A stretch of 64,000 nt of DNA, taken from positions 186,001-250,000 of the forward strand of contig NZ_CP070353.1 of the NCBI RefSeq assembly GCF_016919405.1. Direction: 5' to 3'. Source of the stretch: Ensifer sp. PDNC004 (GTDB lineage: Bacteria; Pseudomonadota; Alphaproteobacteria; Rhizobiales; Rhizobiaceae). The notes beneath the pieces are model-generated. The model did no database searches and had not been told where the DNA came from. It saw only the letters and a program-made list of their open reading frames with translations. A program made the translations under genes and the position numbers. Shown here piece by piece: positions 47,420 to 56,264 of this stretch (within the stretch, counting starts at the first letter, position 1; the number at the start of each line of letters is the position of its first letter).

Positions 47420-50400
47420 GTGCTTTCGCGAATTCTGCTTGCCGTCGGTGGACTTGTGGTCGTTGCGCTCTTTGCGGCGCTGATCGCTCCGTGGTTCATT
47501 GACTGGACGGATTTCCGCAAGGAGTTCGAGCGTGAGGCAAGCCGCATCATGGGCAAGCCCGTCGTCGTGCATGGAAGCGTCGATGCGCGGCTGATCCCGT
47601 TCCCGACCGTGACGCTCAACGACGTTCGCGTCGGCGCTGCCGAGGATGGCGACCCACTGATCCAGGTGGCGCAGTTCTCGATGAGCGCAGAGCTTGCGCC
47701 GTTCCTGAGCGGCGAAGCCTTGATCTTCGACATGAAGCTTGACCGCCCGAAAGCCAAGGTGCGCCTGCTGCCGGACGGTACGCTCGATTGGGCGAGGGGC
47801 CGGCGGGCCTCGATCCCGGCCAAGACCGTCGTGCTCGAAAATGTCGAGATCACCAATGGCCAGATCGAATTCGTCGACGAACAGACCGGCCGCACCCGCC
47901 GCGTGAGCGGACTTGCCGCAGACATTTCGGCCCGCACGCTGGCCGGGCCCTGGAAGGTCGAGGGGCGCGCCGCGCTCGATGGCGAAGCCGGCAGTTTTTC
48001 GCTGACCAGCAACGAGGTGGACGAGGCGGGTACGCTCAGCCTGAAGGCGCGCGTGACACCCGACAAGCGCCCCTTCGGCGTCGAGACCGACGGCTCGCTG
48101 CGTATCGTCGATTTCAGGCCTGTCTATAGTGGCCGCTTCACGCTGACGGAGAACCGGCCGCAGGGCGAGACGAAGGATGCGGACGGACGGGCGCCGCTGC
48201 GTATCAACGGCAACTTCCAGCTGACCAACGAGAGTATCCGCGTTCCGGAATACCGCTTCGAAATCGGCCCGTCGGACGATCCCTATGTGGTCACCGGCGA
48301 GGCGACGCTCGATACCGGCAAGGACCAGAAATTCCTGCTGATCGCCGACGGCCAGCAGATCGACGTCAGCCGCATCGGCCCGAGCCGCAACAACAAGACC
48401 GGCCGCGACCCGGCGATTTCGATGCGCCAGCGGCTCGAAGCCATGCTGGCGATCGCCGCCGACATTCCCATCCCGCAGGTGCCCGGCCGCGCCAGCCTGA
48501 AGCTGCCGGCGATCGTCGTCGGCGATACAACCGTGCGCGACGTGCGCATCGACGTACAGCCCGATGGCGCCGGCTGGGTAATCGACAATGTCGTGGCGCT
48601 ACTGCCGGGGCGCACGCAGCTCGAAGCCAAGGGGCGGCTGAACCTCAAGGGGCAGCGCAGTTTCCGCGGCGACCTCTTGCTTGCCTCCAACCAGCCTTCC
48701 GGTCTTGCCAACTGGCTGGCGGGCTCCGTCGACCCGGCGATCCGCAAGCTGAGGACCGCCGGCTTTTCGGCCAAGGTGAACCTGACCGATACATTGCAGC
48801 AGTTCGAGAACCTCGAAGTGGCGGCCGACGAGGCGAGCCTCAAGGGTCGGCTCGAGCGGCAGTCCTTCGCCGACCAGCAACCGAACCTCTCGCTGCAGCT
48901 GAAGGGCAACCGCATCGACTTCGAAGCGCTGCAGGCGCTGACCGGGCTGGTGGCGGGCGACGCTTCCACCGACACGCTGCTGCAGCATGCGATTGCCGCC
49001 GATCTTTCCGCCGACGAGTTTTCCGCCTTCGGCGAGGAGGCGCACGACGTGCAGGCGGTGCTGACGCTGAAGAACGGCCAGCTCCAGGCCGAGCGCGTGG
49101 CGATCGGCTCGCTTGCCGGCGCGCAGCTCGCCTTTTCCGGCCGGGCCAGCGGCGACCTCGACAAGCCCGTGGTTTCGGCCAAGATGAAGCTTGCGGCCAA
49201 GAACCTGACGCCGTTCCTGGAAATGATCGGCCGCCACGCGGTCAATCATCCGGCGCTGAGGCAGCTGATCAAGGCCGGTCCCTATTACAGCGACACGGCG
49301 TTCGACGTGACGCTGACGGCTGGCAACAAGGAGGGCAATGCGCCGGCGACCTTCGGCATCTTCGGGACCGCCAACGGCACCAAGATCGCCGCCAGCTACC
49401 AGGCGCCTGACATGGCGCAGGCGCTGACCGGCAAGGCGATGCTTTTGGAAGCGACGCTCGAAAACCCAGAGACGCGGCTGCTGCTCGGCCAGACGGGTTT
49501 CGATCCCTTGCCGTTTGATGCGGATGCCAACGGCATTCTCTCGGTCAAGCTGCAAAGCACCGACGGACCAACTGCGAACGGCACGGTGACCTTTACCACC
49601 GAGAAGACGTCGCTTGCCGCCAAGGGCAGCGTCGATCTTTCCCGCGATCATTTCCTTGAAGGTCAGGCGAAGGTGACGCTGCAGACCGAGGACCTGGAGC
49701 CCTATCTTCTGCTCCAGGGCGTGGCCGTGCCGCAGATGGGCAGCGGCCTGCCGCTCACCGTCTCTGCCGATATCGCGACGACGCCCGAAACCATCGCGCT
49801 CACCACCGTCGAGGGCAAGGCCGACCATAACGGCTTTAGCGGCAATCTGACGATCGACCGCAAGACGCCCGGCGCGGCCAGCGGACAGCTGACGCTCGAC
49901 ACGCTCGATCTTGCCTGGCTCGGCGAGGGCATCCTCGGCCCGATCGAGGATACGAACGGGGCCTTCTCGAAGGGCGCCCTGGCGCAGCCGGCCTGGACCG
50001 GCCTCAATGTCGCGCTCGACGTGCAGGCGGGCAAATTCTGGCCGGGCGTCTATGGCGCGGTCACGAGCTTTGCCGGCAAGTTGGAATGGAAGGGCGACGA
50101 GGTCGCGCTCACCGATGCGGCCGGCGACTGGCTGGGCGGCAAGCTCGCCGGACGGGTGCAGATCGGCAATGCCAACGGCTCTGGCTTCCTGCGCTCGCGC
50201 CTGGACGTCAAGGGCGGCGACCTTGCGCAGGCGGGCTGGGCCCATGCGGGCACGCCGGTCGCGACCGGGACCTTCGATCTTTCCGTGGCGCTTGAGGCTT
50301 CGGGCGCGACGCCCGAAGCGATGGCCCATTCGGCAAGCGGCTCGGGTACGGCAACTTTCAACGGCATGACGCTTGCCGGCATCAACAGCGCAGCGCTGCC

Positions 50401-51172
50401 GCAGCTGATCGCAGCCGCCGATGCGCTGAAGACGCAGATCTCGGCGGACGCAATCAAGGGTGCCGCGGAGGCGACCATCTTCTCTGGCCAGTCGCTGGTC
50501 GGCGTCGTCAAGGCGCCCTTCAGCATCGCCGGCGGGGTGCTGCGGGCGCAGAACGTGACGGCCGGCGACGGCAACGCGGCGATGACCGGCGAGGCTTCGC
50601 TGGACCTTGCGGCGGGCCGTATCGACGCCGGCATCGACCTGACCTTCCGGCCCGGCGACGAGGCGCTTGCCGGCGCCGAACCGCGCGTGCGCATCGGCTA
50701 TGCCGGCCTGATGGAAGATCCGGGCGTCGATCTCAACGTCGCCGATCTTGCGAACTTCCTGTCGCTGCGCGCTTTCGAGCGCGAGCGCCGGCGGGTCGAG
50801 ATCCTGCAGGCGAACGTGCTGGAGAAACAGCGCCTGCGACGCGAACTTGCGCTTTACAAGGCGCGGGCGGAGGCAAGGGAACTGGAGCGCAAACGCGCTG
50901 TTGCCGAGGAACGCCGGCGGGCTGCCGGCGCTGCCGAGGCCGCCCGCCTCAAGGCGGAAGCAGATGCGCGGGCAGAGGCCGAACGCAAGGCCGAAGCGGA
51001 GCGGCAGGCGGAAGCCGCGCGCCGGGCAGCAGAGGCAGCGCGCAGCGCCGTCCAGGGCCAGCCGATGCCACAGACGGGGCCGAATCCCCAGACCCAACCG
51101 GACGGAGCCACGGGCACCCCTCCCGGACAGAAGCTCAACTTCGACGTCCTGCCCGACGTCACGGTGCAGTAG
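47420..51172 (+). CDS. AsmA family protein with C-terminal charged coiled coil
   Basis: 1250 residues. One N-terminal membrane anchor (MLSRILLAVGGLVVVALFAALIAPWFIDWTDF) is followed by the AsmA repeat domain; the signature start KEFEREASRIMGKPVVVHGSV is the usual G-x-x-V-x-x-x-G-x-V pattern. Such proteins are long beta-rich groove proteins proposed to move phospholipids between inner and outer membranes. From about residue 1110 the chain is Ala/Arg/Glu-rich and helical (RRRVEILQANVLEKQRL onwards), then Pro/Gln-rich. The GTG start 47420 lacks a strong RBS. It stands alone, 231 bases after the flavoprotein gene. Confidence 0.9.
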   Translation: MLSRILLAVGGLVVVALFAALIAPWFIDWTDFRKEFEREASRIMGKPVVVHGSVDARLIPFPTVTLNDVRVGAAEDGDPLIQVAQFSMSAELAPFLSGEALIFDMKLDRPKAKVRLLPDGTLDWARGRRASIPAKTVVLENVEITNGQIEFVDEQTGRTRRVSGLAADISARTLAGPWKVEGRAALDGEAGSFSLTSNEVDEAGTLSLKARVTPDKRPFGVETDGSLRIVDFRPVYSGRFTLTENRPQGETKDADGRAPLRINGNFQLTNESIRVPEYRFEIGPSDDPYVVTGEATLDTGKDQKFLLIADGQQIDVSRIGPSRNNKTGRDPAISMRQRLEAMLAIAADIPIPQVPGRASLKLPAIVVGDTTVRDVRIDVQPDGAGWVIDNVVALLPGRTQLEAKGRLNLKGQRSFRGDLLLASNQPSGLANWLAGSVDPAIRKLRTAGFSAKVNLTDTLQQFENLEVAADEASLKGRLERQSFADQQPNLSLQLKGNRIDFEALQALTGLVAGDASTDTLLQHAIAADLSADEFSAFGEEAHDVQAVLTLKNGQLQAERVAIGSLAGAQLAFSGRASGDLDKPVVSAKMKLAAKNLTPFLEMIGRHAVNHPALRQLIKAGPYYSDTAFDVTLTAGNKEGNAPATFGIFGTANGTKIAASYQAPDMAQALTGKAMLLEATLENPETRLLLGQTGFDPLPFDADANGILSVKLQSTDGPTANGTVTFTTEKTSLAAKGSVDLSRDHFLEGQAKVTLQTEDLEPYLLLQGVAVPQMGSGLPLTVSADIATTPETIALTTVEGKADHNGFSGNLTIDRKTPGAASGQLTLDTLDLAWLGEGILGPIEDTNGAFSKGALAQPAWTGLNVALDVQAGKFWPGVYGAVTSFAGKLEWKGDEVALTDAAGDWLGGKLAGRVQIGNANGSGFLRSRLDVKGGDLAQAGWAHAGTPVATGTFDLSVALEASGATPEAMAHSASGSGTATFNGMTLAGINSAALPQLIAAADALKTQISADAIKGAAEATIFSGQSLVGVVKAPFSIAGGVLRAQNVTAGDGNAAMTGEASLDLAAGRIDAGIDLTFRPGDEALAGAEPRVRIGYAGLMEDPGVDLNVADLANFLSLRAFERERRRVEILQANVLEKQRLRRELALYKARAEARELERKRAVAEERRRAAGAAEAARLKAEADARAEAERKAEAERQAEAARRAAEAARSAVQGQPMPQTGPNPQTQPDGATGTPPGQKLNFDVLPDVTVQ

Positions 51173-51634
51173 CAGGCGATTGCGCGGAGCACGACGGTCC
51201 CGTGCTTTCGGGGCCGGAGATGTGCCGCCGCTTCCGCAGGCGGCCGTGATCCCATCCTTGGCTGGCGGCCCCTGAAGCCTGTCGCAATCCTAGCCTCGCT
51301 CTCTGCGCTTTCGGTCTTTGAAGCTTCGCATGCCGTTATCGCAAACGGCTGCGCACCGTTGTGCGACATGCTTCTGCTTCAGATTTCGAAGGTGGGTTCA
51401 TCGAACCGCCGTTCGTCCGGCGCATCGTGGCGCGCGAATGGATCGACAGAGTTTTAACGAATTCTGAAGCACATCCTCCACTATTGATCGCTAAATTAGC
51501 AAATTGCGTTGATTGGGGTAGGGGGGTGCGGCTTGCGGGCCGCGTCGTTAATCGGCGCGTGGGAAGGATGACGTCGATCGCTCCGGATTGACCTGAGCGG
51601 CGCGTCGCCGTCTGCTGAGGGGCCACGATCAGAG
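51173..51634. other. Intergenic region upstream of the TadG-like gene
   Basis: About 460 bases, less GC-rich than the flanking genes in its middle part (about 51440-51520, with several TTAA/TAAATTAG stretches). This is where the promoter should lie. I see no convincing RNA or repeat. Confidence 0.3.
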
Positions 51635-52969
51635 ATGCGCTACAATTTGAGGAAGAGAGCCGCCCGCATCCTTGCGGACGAGAAGGGTAACTTTACGGTT
51701 CTGACCGCGCTGATAGCGGTGCCGTTGCTGAGCGCCGCGTCGATCGCCATCAACCTGGCGCGGATCAACCTCGAGGCCGCCAAGATGCAGACGGCGCTCG
51801 ATGCCGCTGCCTTTTCGGCGGTCAAATCCTACGGCGAGGGTGAGACCGAGGCCAGTGCCAGGGATCTCGCCAACAACGTTTTCTTCGCGAATTTCGGCCA
51901 GGCGGAGGCCGTTGACCAGATCGGCGCGGAGAGCGGGGTGTCGGTGACGGCTGCGCCGGTACAGATCGCCTTCGGCGCCGCCGGCGTCGAGACCACGGCG
52001 ACGGCGGCCTATGCGCTTAAATACAATCCGCTGTTCTTCGGGCTGCAGCCCTATACGATCGACCGGGAAAGCGTTGCCGCGCGCATGCCGGGGCGGGAGG
52101 CCTGCATCCTGGCGCTGCACCCGACGGCGAGCCGGGCCTTCGAGGTCAGCGGCGGCGCGAGCGTCGACACGTCCGGCTGCACGATCACGTCGAACTCGAC
52201 CGATGCGCAGTCGATCTATCTCAGCGGCTCGGCAACGCTCAAGGCCGAGTGCCTCTATGCCGCCGGCAAGGTGTCGGCGACGCTCGCCAATCTTCAGCTT
52301 GCCTGCGGCAAGGCGGTCGAGGAGGTGGCGCCTATCCCCGACCCCTTCCGCTCGAAGAAGATGCCGACCACGGGAGGCTGGGTGAGCCTTGCCGGCTGCG
52401 GCCAGAATTTCGTCGGCGGCGGTGGCGGCAACGGCGACTGCAACGGCACCGGCAGGACACCGAACAACGCGCCCGACACCTACCGCGTCGAGCTGAAGCC
52501 TGGCACCTATGGCGATCTCGAAATCAAGGGCAAGGTTCTTCTGAGACCCGGCAACTACATCATCGACGGCGGAAGCCTGAAGTTCACCAGCCAGTCCGTG
52601 GTGACCGCCGAAGGGGTAACCTTCTTCCTCCTGAACGGCGCCCAGCTCGACATTCACGGCGGGGCGACTTTCCAGGTCAGCGCGCCGACGACCGGCGACT
52701 GGGCCGGCTTCTCGATCGTCGCCGGGCGCAACAACACGGCCAGCGCCACCATCAACGGCAACAGCGCCTCGTCGCTCGCCGGCATCATCTACATGCCGGC
52801 ATCGCGAGAGATCCAGTATGCCGGCAACGGATCGACCGGCGGTGAATGCGTGCGCATTGTCGCCCAGGAAATCACCATGATCGGCAACAGCAGCTTCAAG
52901 CTGGATTGCAAGGCGGTGCTGGCCAACACCACGATCAACAATCCCGGTGCGATCCGGCTGGTGCGGTGA
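51635..52969 (+). CDS. TadG-like pilus-assembly protein with beta-helix-like C-terminus
   Basis: A 444-residue secreted or membrane-anchored protein. The TadG/TadE-like N-terminus is visible: basic start (MRYNLRKRAARILADEKGNF), a hydrophobic helix (TVLTALIAVPLLSAASIAINLA), then NLEAAKMQTALDAAAFSAVKSY. This is the G-N-F-T/A motif with helix used by Flp pilus minor pilins. From about residue 150 the chain turns into short repeated beta-like turns with paired Cys (residues in GCTITSNSTDAQSIYLSGSA and LQLACGKAV), ending in VRIVAQEITMIGNSSFKLDC, which suggests a beta-helix. No other tad/cpa gene is near, so it is an orphan. Confidence 0.88.
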   Translation: MRYNLRKRAARILADEKGNFTVLTALIAVPLLSAASIAINLARINLEAAKMQTALDAAAFSAVKSYGEGETEASARDLANNVFFANFGQAEAVDQIGAESGVSVTAAPVQIAFGAAGVETTATAAYALKYNPLFFGLQPYTIDRESVAARMPGREACILALHPTASRAFEVSGGASVDTSGCTITSNSTDAQSIYLSGSATLKAECLYAAGKVSATLANLQLACGKAVEEVAPIPDPFRSKKMPTTGGWVSLAGCGQNFVGGGGGNGDCNGTGRTPNNAPDTYRVELKPGTYGDLEIKGKVLLRPGNYIIDGGSLKFTSQSVVTAEGVTFFLLNGAQLDIHGGATFQVSAPTTGDWAGFSIVAGRNNTASATINGNSASSLAGIIYMPASREIQYAGNGSTGGECVRIVAQEITMIGNSSFKLDCKAVLANTTINNPGAIRLVR

Positions 52970-53051
52970 GCGCCGGCATGGCCGTTGCTGGAGGCCCGCT
53001 CTCGCTGAGCGCGTTGTCCGAGCACCGGAGCGGGCGTGTGTAACATTCCGT

Positions 53052-53081
53052 AAAAAGAACCCGGCTGCGGGACAGCCGGGT
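53052..53081 (-). terminator. Terminator for the broken outer-membrane-protein gene
   Basis: A 9-bp stem acccggctg / cagccgggt with a 5-nt loop. On the reverse strand it is followed by ttcttttta, a good T run. It may also stop the TadG-like gene on the other strand. Confidence 0.85.
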
Positions 53082-53107
53082 GTTCTCCGTCGCGACAGGC
53101 TCCGGCT

Positions 53108-53874
53108 TTAGAAGCGGATCGACAGGCCGAGGATCGGGCCCTGCTGCACGATGTCGTAGATGAAGCCGCCGTGGTCGTAGTCGACGCCCAGGGCACGGTA
53201 GCCGGCAATTGCCGAGATCGTATCGTTGAGCGGTAGCCAAGTCCGAGCGCCACGTCCCAGTCGATGTCGGCGCCACCGCCCCCGACTAGGGCCGGTCAGG
53301 TAGATTTCCGGCGTGAAGAAGTAGTTGCCGCGCACGCCCACCATGCCGTCGACCCTCGTCACGGCTAACCCCGTCGAGCGGCCCGCCGCGGAACGATATC
53401 GTCGTGTCGACCGACCAGATCTTGGCGCCGCCGACGATGTCGAGATGCGATTGCTGGTCCTCGAACACCGTGTAGCCGACGCCGATGAGGGCGGCGAAGG
53501 TTTCCGACTGTACGTCCACCGTGTCGGTAAAGATGCCGCGCACCTTACCGTCGCCCGACTGCTTGGTGTAGGCGATGTCGGTGAGCCGAAGCGGTCCTTG
53601 CGCGCCTCGGCAGTGGCCGAGGCCGCGAAGTCGAGATGGCTCAGATGTCGCTGAAGCTGGAATCGATGTGAACGGTCGGGAGGCCGAGCTGCGCAGTGTC
53701 GCCGGAAAGTCCTGCCATCCAGAAGTGGGGGGCGATGGTGAATTGCCAGCCGCTTTCGGTTTCTTCCACCGGCGCCGCAGGGGCCATCAATGTCGTGATG
53801 TCGGCAGCATTGGCCGAAAGGAGCGGCGCCAGGCTCAGGCAGGCCGCAAGGCCCAGTCGCGCAGAGATACTCAT
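53108..53874 (-). pseudogene. Outer-membrane beta-barrel protein gene with about five frameshifts
   Basis: The start (ATG 53874, GGGAGGCG upstream) gives a signal peptide (MSISARLGLAACLSLAPLLSANAADI) and the strand ESGWQFTIAPHFWMAGLSGD. The frame hits TGA at 53643-53641 just after SSFSDI. Reading on in the other frames recovers a coherent barrel: SHLDFAASATAEARKDRFG, then LTDIAYTKQSGDGKVRGIFT, TFAALIGVGYTVFEDQQ, VDGMVGVRGNYFFTPEIYLT, GADIDWDVALGLGYR, and LNDTISAIAGYRALGVDYD up to a C-terminal phenylalanine. Five one-base shifts near 53642, 53583, 53365, 53294 and 53231 explain it. Either a decayed gene or a local sequencing problem. Confidence 0.82.
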
Positions 53875-54098
53875 AAAACGCCTCCCGCTTGTGCCACTCC
53901 CGCAAGTACGCTGCGAGGGTTCCGTGCGAAAACGGCGTGCTTTCAAAGCTATACGCGACGACGGCAGACGCTGCCATGACCGCCCTTGCCATCTTTATGT
54001 AAGCGATATCGAAATCAACGGAAATCGGTTGCTGGCGGTCGGCTCGGCGGGCGAAACCGTTTCAGCTGTTGCGCCACACTGTGGCGCTCACCGCTCGG

Positions 54099-54362
54099 TC
54101 AAAGCGGCATGGTCCGGGCCCGTCGCCGGGCTATCGCGCGTCGGGCGCGGGGGGTAATCGATTTCAGCCATTCGAGCACATAGACGCGCAGTGCCGAGGA
54201 GAGGTTGCTGTCGGGCGTACGTTGGTCGTCGATCTCGGCGATCAGCTGGGCAAGCGGCATCGCCCGCTTTGCGGCAATCGTCTTCAGTTCCTGCCAGAAG
54301 GCGTCTTCGAGGGAGAAGCTGGTGCGGTGGCCGTGGAGCGTCGCGGAATGCTTACGGATCAT
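54099..54362 (-). CDS. Ribbon-helix-helix domain protein
   Basis: An 87-residue protein. MIRKHSATLHGHRTSFSLEDAFWQELKTIAAKRAMPLAQLIAEID shows the short beta-strand (TSFSL) and two helices of the RHH_4 type of ribbon-helix-helix DNA-binding domain, followed by LSSALRVYVLEWLK. This form is usually a small transcriptional regulator or antitoxin-like protein. No partner toxin gene is seen next to it. The last 20 residues are basic and repetitive (ARRAIARRRAR) and may be disordered. It is the first gene of a reverse-strand run with DUF4169 and sspB. Confidence 0.82.
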   Translation of the reverse strand: MIRKHSATLHGHRTSFSLEDAFWQELKTIAAKRAMPLAQLIAEIDDQRTPDSNLSSALRVYVLEWLKSITPRARRAIARRRARTMPL

Positions 54363-54450
54363 CGCCCGGCCTTAGAGATTGATTCAAGGGATTGGCATAT
54401 CGAGTCCGGACATCGCCGCAAGTCCTTGCTCCGGAATCGCTTTTGCAGGC

Positions 54451-54663
54451 TCAGTCCTTGCCGGCGTCGCCTTCGTCTGCGGCAGGGCGCTCGATGCGGC
54501 CCTGGTCAAGGCGGGTTTCCGCCTTGTCGTTCAGCGCCTTCGTCAGGGATTTTTCGGCCTTGGTACGGCCGAAGGAGATGCGGTTCTGCTCGGCCTGCTT
54601 TTCCTTTTCCGTGCGCTCGCGGCGCTTGCGGAACTGGCGCAGATTGATGACGTCGCCGGTCAT
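54451..54663 (-). CDS. DUF4169 family protein
   Basis: A 70-residue, highly charged helical protein. The start MTGDVINLRQFRKRRERTEK is the family signature (D-V-I-N-L-R-Q-x-R-K), followed by QNRISFGRTKAEKSLTKAL. Function unknown; in alphaproteobacteria it is commonly found next to sspB and RHH genes, as here. It begins 18 bases after the sspB stop and is probably co-transcribed with it. Confidence 0.87.
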   Translation of the reverse strand: MTGDVINLRQFRKRRERTEKEKQAEQNRISFGRTKAEKSLTKALNDKAETRLDQGRIERPAADEGDAGKD

Positions 54664-54681
54664 GAGCCGCGGCTCCTCGGA

Positions 54682-55194
54682 TCAGTTCTTCTTGCGGAAG
54701 GAATCGAGCGAAACGACGGAGCCTCCGCCGTTCTTCGGCTCGGTGGGCTTGTCGTCCTTGGCCGAGGTCTCGGCATTTTCTTCCGGAACGGGGTAGGCGG
54801 TGATCTCCGCCGATTCCTGTTCTTCCTCCTCGCCGGCCGCCACGTCGAACTCCAGTTCGAAATTGACCGACGGGTCGTAGAAGCCGCGGATGGCGTTGAA
54901 CGGGATGACCAGACGTTCCGGCGTGTCGGAGAAGGAGAGGCCGATCTCGAAGCCGACGTCCGTGACCTTCAGCTCCCAGAACTGATGCTGGACGACGATG
55001 GTCATCTGTTCGGGATACTTTGCTTTCAGGTGCTGCGAGATGCGCACGCCCGGCGCGCCGGTCAGAAAGGTGATGAAGAAGTGATGCTCTCCCGGCAAAT
55101 GACCGGTCGTGGCAACTTCCGTCAGGACCTTGCGGATGACGCTACGCAGTGCGTCCTGTGCCAGAATGTCGTAGCGGATGTGGTCCTGGCCCAT
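54682..55194 (-). CDS. sspB: SspB-family ClpXP adaptor
   Basis: About 170 residues. SspB binds ssrA-tagged proteins and hands them to ClpXP. The domain begins DHIRYDILAQDALRSVIRKVLTEV, followed by HHFFITFLTGAPGVRISQHL and the substrate-binding strand-loop TIVVQHQFWELKVTDVGFEIGLSF, the alpha-proteobacterial SspB pattern. The C-terminal half is acidic and disordered (GEEEEQESAEI) and ends in GGGSVVSLDSFRKKN, probably the ClpX-binding tail. It is transcribed in the same direction as ssrA, with sspB about 150 bases after the tmRNA 3' end, so tag and adaptor are neighbours. Confidence 0.9.
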   Translation of the reverse strand: MGQDHIRYDILAQDALRSVIRKVLTEVATTGHLPGEHHFFITFLTGAPGVRISQHLKAKYPEQMTIVVQHQFWELKVTDVGFEIGLSFSDTPERLVIPFNAIRGFYDPSVNFELEFDVAAGEEEEQESAEITAYPVPEENAETSAKDDKPTEPKNGGGSVVSLDSFRKKN

Positions 55195-55339
55195 GAGCGT
55201 CCCGTCTTTCCTCGAACTCAATCTACTGTCTGCTGCCGGCCCGCAGTCTGCTACAGGCACTGACGTCAAGCCGTCGGCTTTTTCATTGCCCATCTGAAGC
55301 AGACGAGTCAATTATTCAAGCATCTATAGACCATTTCGA

Positions 55340-55705
55340 AGCGGGGGAGAAGGTGAAGGCTTCTGTTGCCAGGTGCCTTCGGACCCCGCCTTACGGTGCT
55401 ACCCGGAAGGACTTGATTTGAAGTGTCGCACCGCGATTAAGCAGCGAGACGTGCTTCAGCATAGTTGTCGTTTGCAACTATAAGTTTAGCCCGATAACGG
55501 TGGTACAATGCCGAGCAAAAAGTCGATCTTTACGCCCTTGTCGATCCTATTTCGCCCCCATCAAAAGCCGATCGGTCGTGATCGGTTTTTGGTGGAGGCG
55601 CCGGGTACCGCCCCCGGGTCCAATGGGTTTATTTCATCGCCCGTTTATTGCCATAGCCGCCCGAAGACGGCAGAGTTCATATAGGTCTTTCCGGGCCCCA
55701 AGAAA
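55340..55705 (-). ncRNA. ssrA: tmRNA (ssrA), permuted two-piece type
   Basis: The reverse strand encodes a permuted alphaproteobacterial tmRNA. First comes the acceptor piece, ending ...CGCCTCCACCA with CCA at 55592-55590; its T-arm has a 5-bp stem and 7-nt loop (ccggg ggcggta cccgg). After a 30-nt intervening segment comes the coding piece, starting GGGGGCGAAATAGGATCGAC at 55559. GGGGGCG pairs with CGCCTCC to form the 7-bp acceptor stem (one G-U). The tag ORF (55475-55437) is ANDNYAEARLAA then TAA, the known rhizobial degradation tag. A second inter-piece helix is likely (cccggaa with ttccggg). The outer boundaries are approximate. It rescues stalled ribosomes. Confidence 0.94.
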
Positions 55706-55856
55706 AGGGGGATGTGTCGGATATATGACTTTCTCCCGGACTGGCTCGCGGCAAACTGCCTTGACTTGACCGGCATCCGTGAAAAACTCCCGCTGCTGCC
55801 ACGCGGCCGGCATTCTCCGGCTGCAATTTCGAAAAGCAAAGCAAGCTGGAGGCCTC

Positions 55857-56165
55857 ATGACGGACTACCTCGCAGATGTGCAGAAATACGACAGCGGCGC
55901 CGACGAAGCGATCGTCAACAAGATCGTGCGCCACCTTGGCATTGCGCTTCGCAACCGGGATTCGTCGCTCGTTTCGGCCTCGGATCCGAAGGAGCTCGAG
56001 CGGGTCAGGGAGAAATGGTGCGAAAAGAAGCTCGGCATCAGCGGCGCCGATGCGGACAGTGCGATCGACGCCACCGTCAAGGCGATGTCGGCGGACCGGT
56101 CGAAATCGCGCGTCACCTTCTATTATCTGGTGGCCAAGAACCTCGGCAAGCTGCAGACCTTGTAG
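55857..56165 (+). CDS. DUF2853 family protein
   Basis: A 102-residue, mostly helical protein. MTDYLADVQKYDSGADEAIVNKIVRHLGIALRNRDSSLVSASD is the family start, and WCEKKLGIS plus KSRVTFYYLVAKNLGKL complete the pattern. DUF2853 proteins are small, uncharacterised, and common in alphaproteobacteria. The ATG 55857 has CTGGAGG upstream. It is divergent from the tmRNA gene and 100 bases upstream of thyA. Confidence 0.88.
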   Translation: MTDYLADVQKYDSGADEAIVNKIVRHLGIALRNRDSSLVSASDPKELERVREKWCEKKLGISGADADSAIDATVKAMSADRSKSRVTFYYLVAKNLGKLQTL

Positions 56166-56264
56166 CGCCTCGCCGAATTATCCGGGATAATCGTCCTGTG
56201 GTCATTGGTTCGCCGCCGGCTTCGTCCTAAATTTAGGGAAAATACGAATCGGCGGCGCCAGACC

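Noticed and set aside
48599..51097. Reverse-strand frame of over 800 codons opposite the AsmA-family gene
   Set aside because: Arg/Gly/Leu-rich shadow frame; the forward gene has a membrane anchor and the AsmA pattern.
54099..54362. Toxin-antitoxin module around the RHH protein
   Set aside because: RHH proteins can be antitoxins, but no toxin-sized partner ORF of a known type lies beside it; the neighbours are DUF4169 and sspB.
55610..55830. Short reverse-strand ORFs across the ssrA acceptor piece and its upstream region
   Set aside because: They overlap the tmRNA gene, whose CCA end, acceptor stem and tag are clear, so the sequence is explained as RNA.
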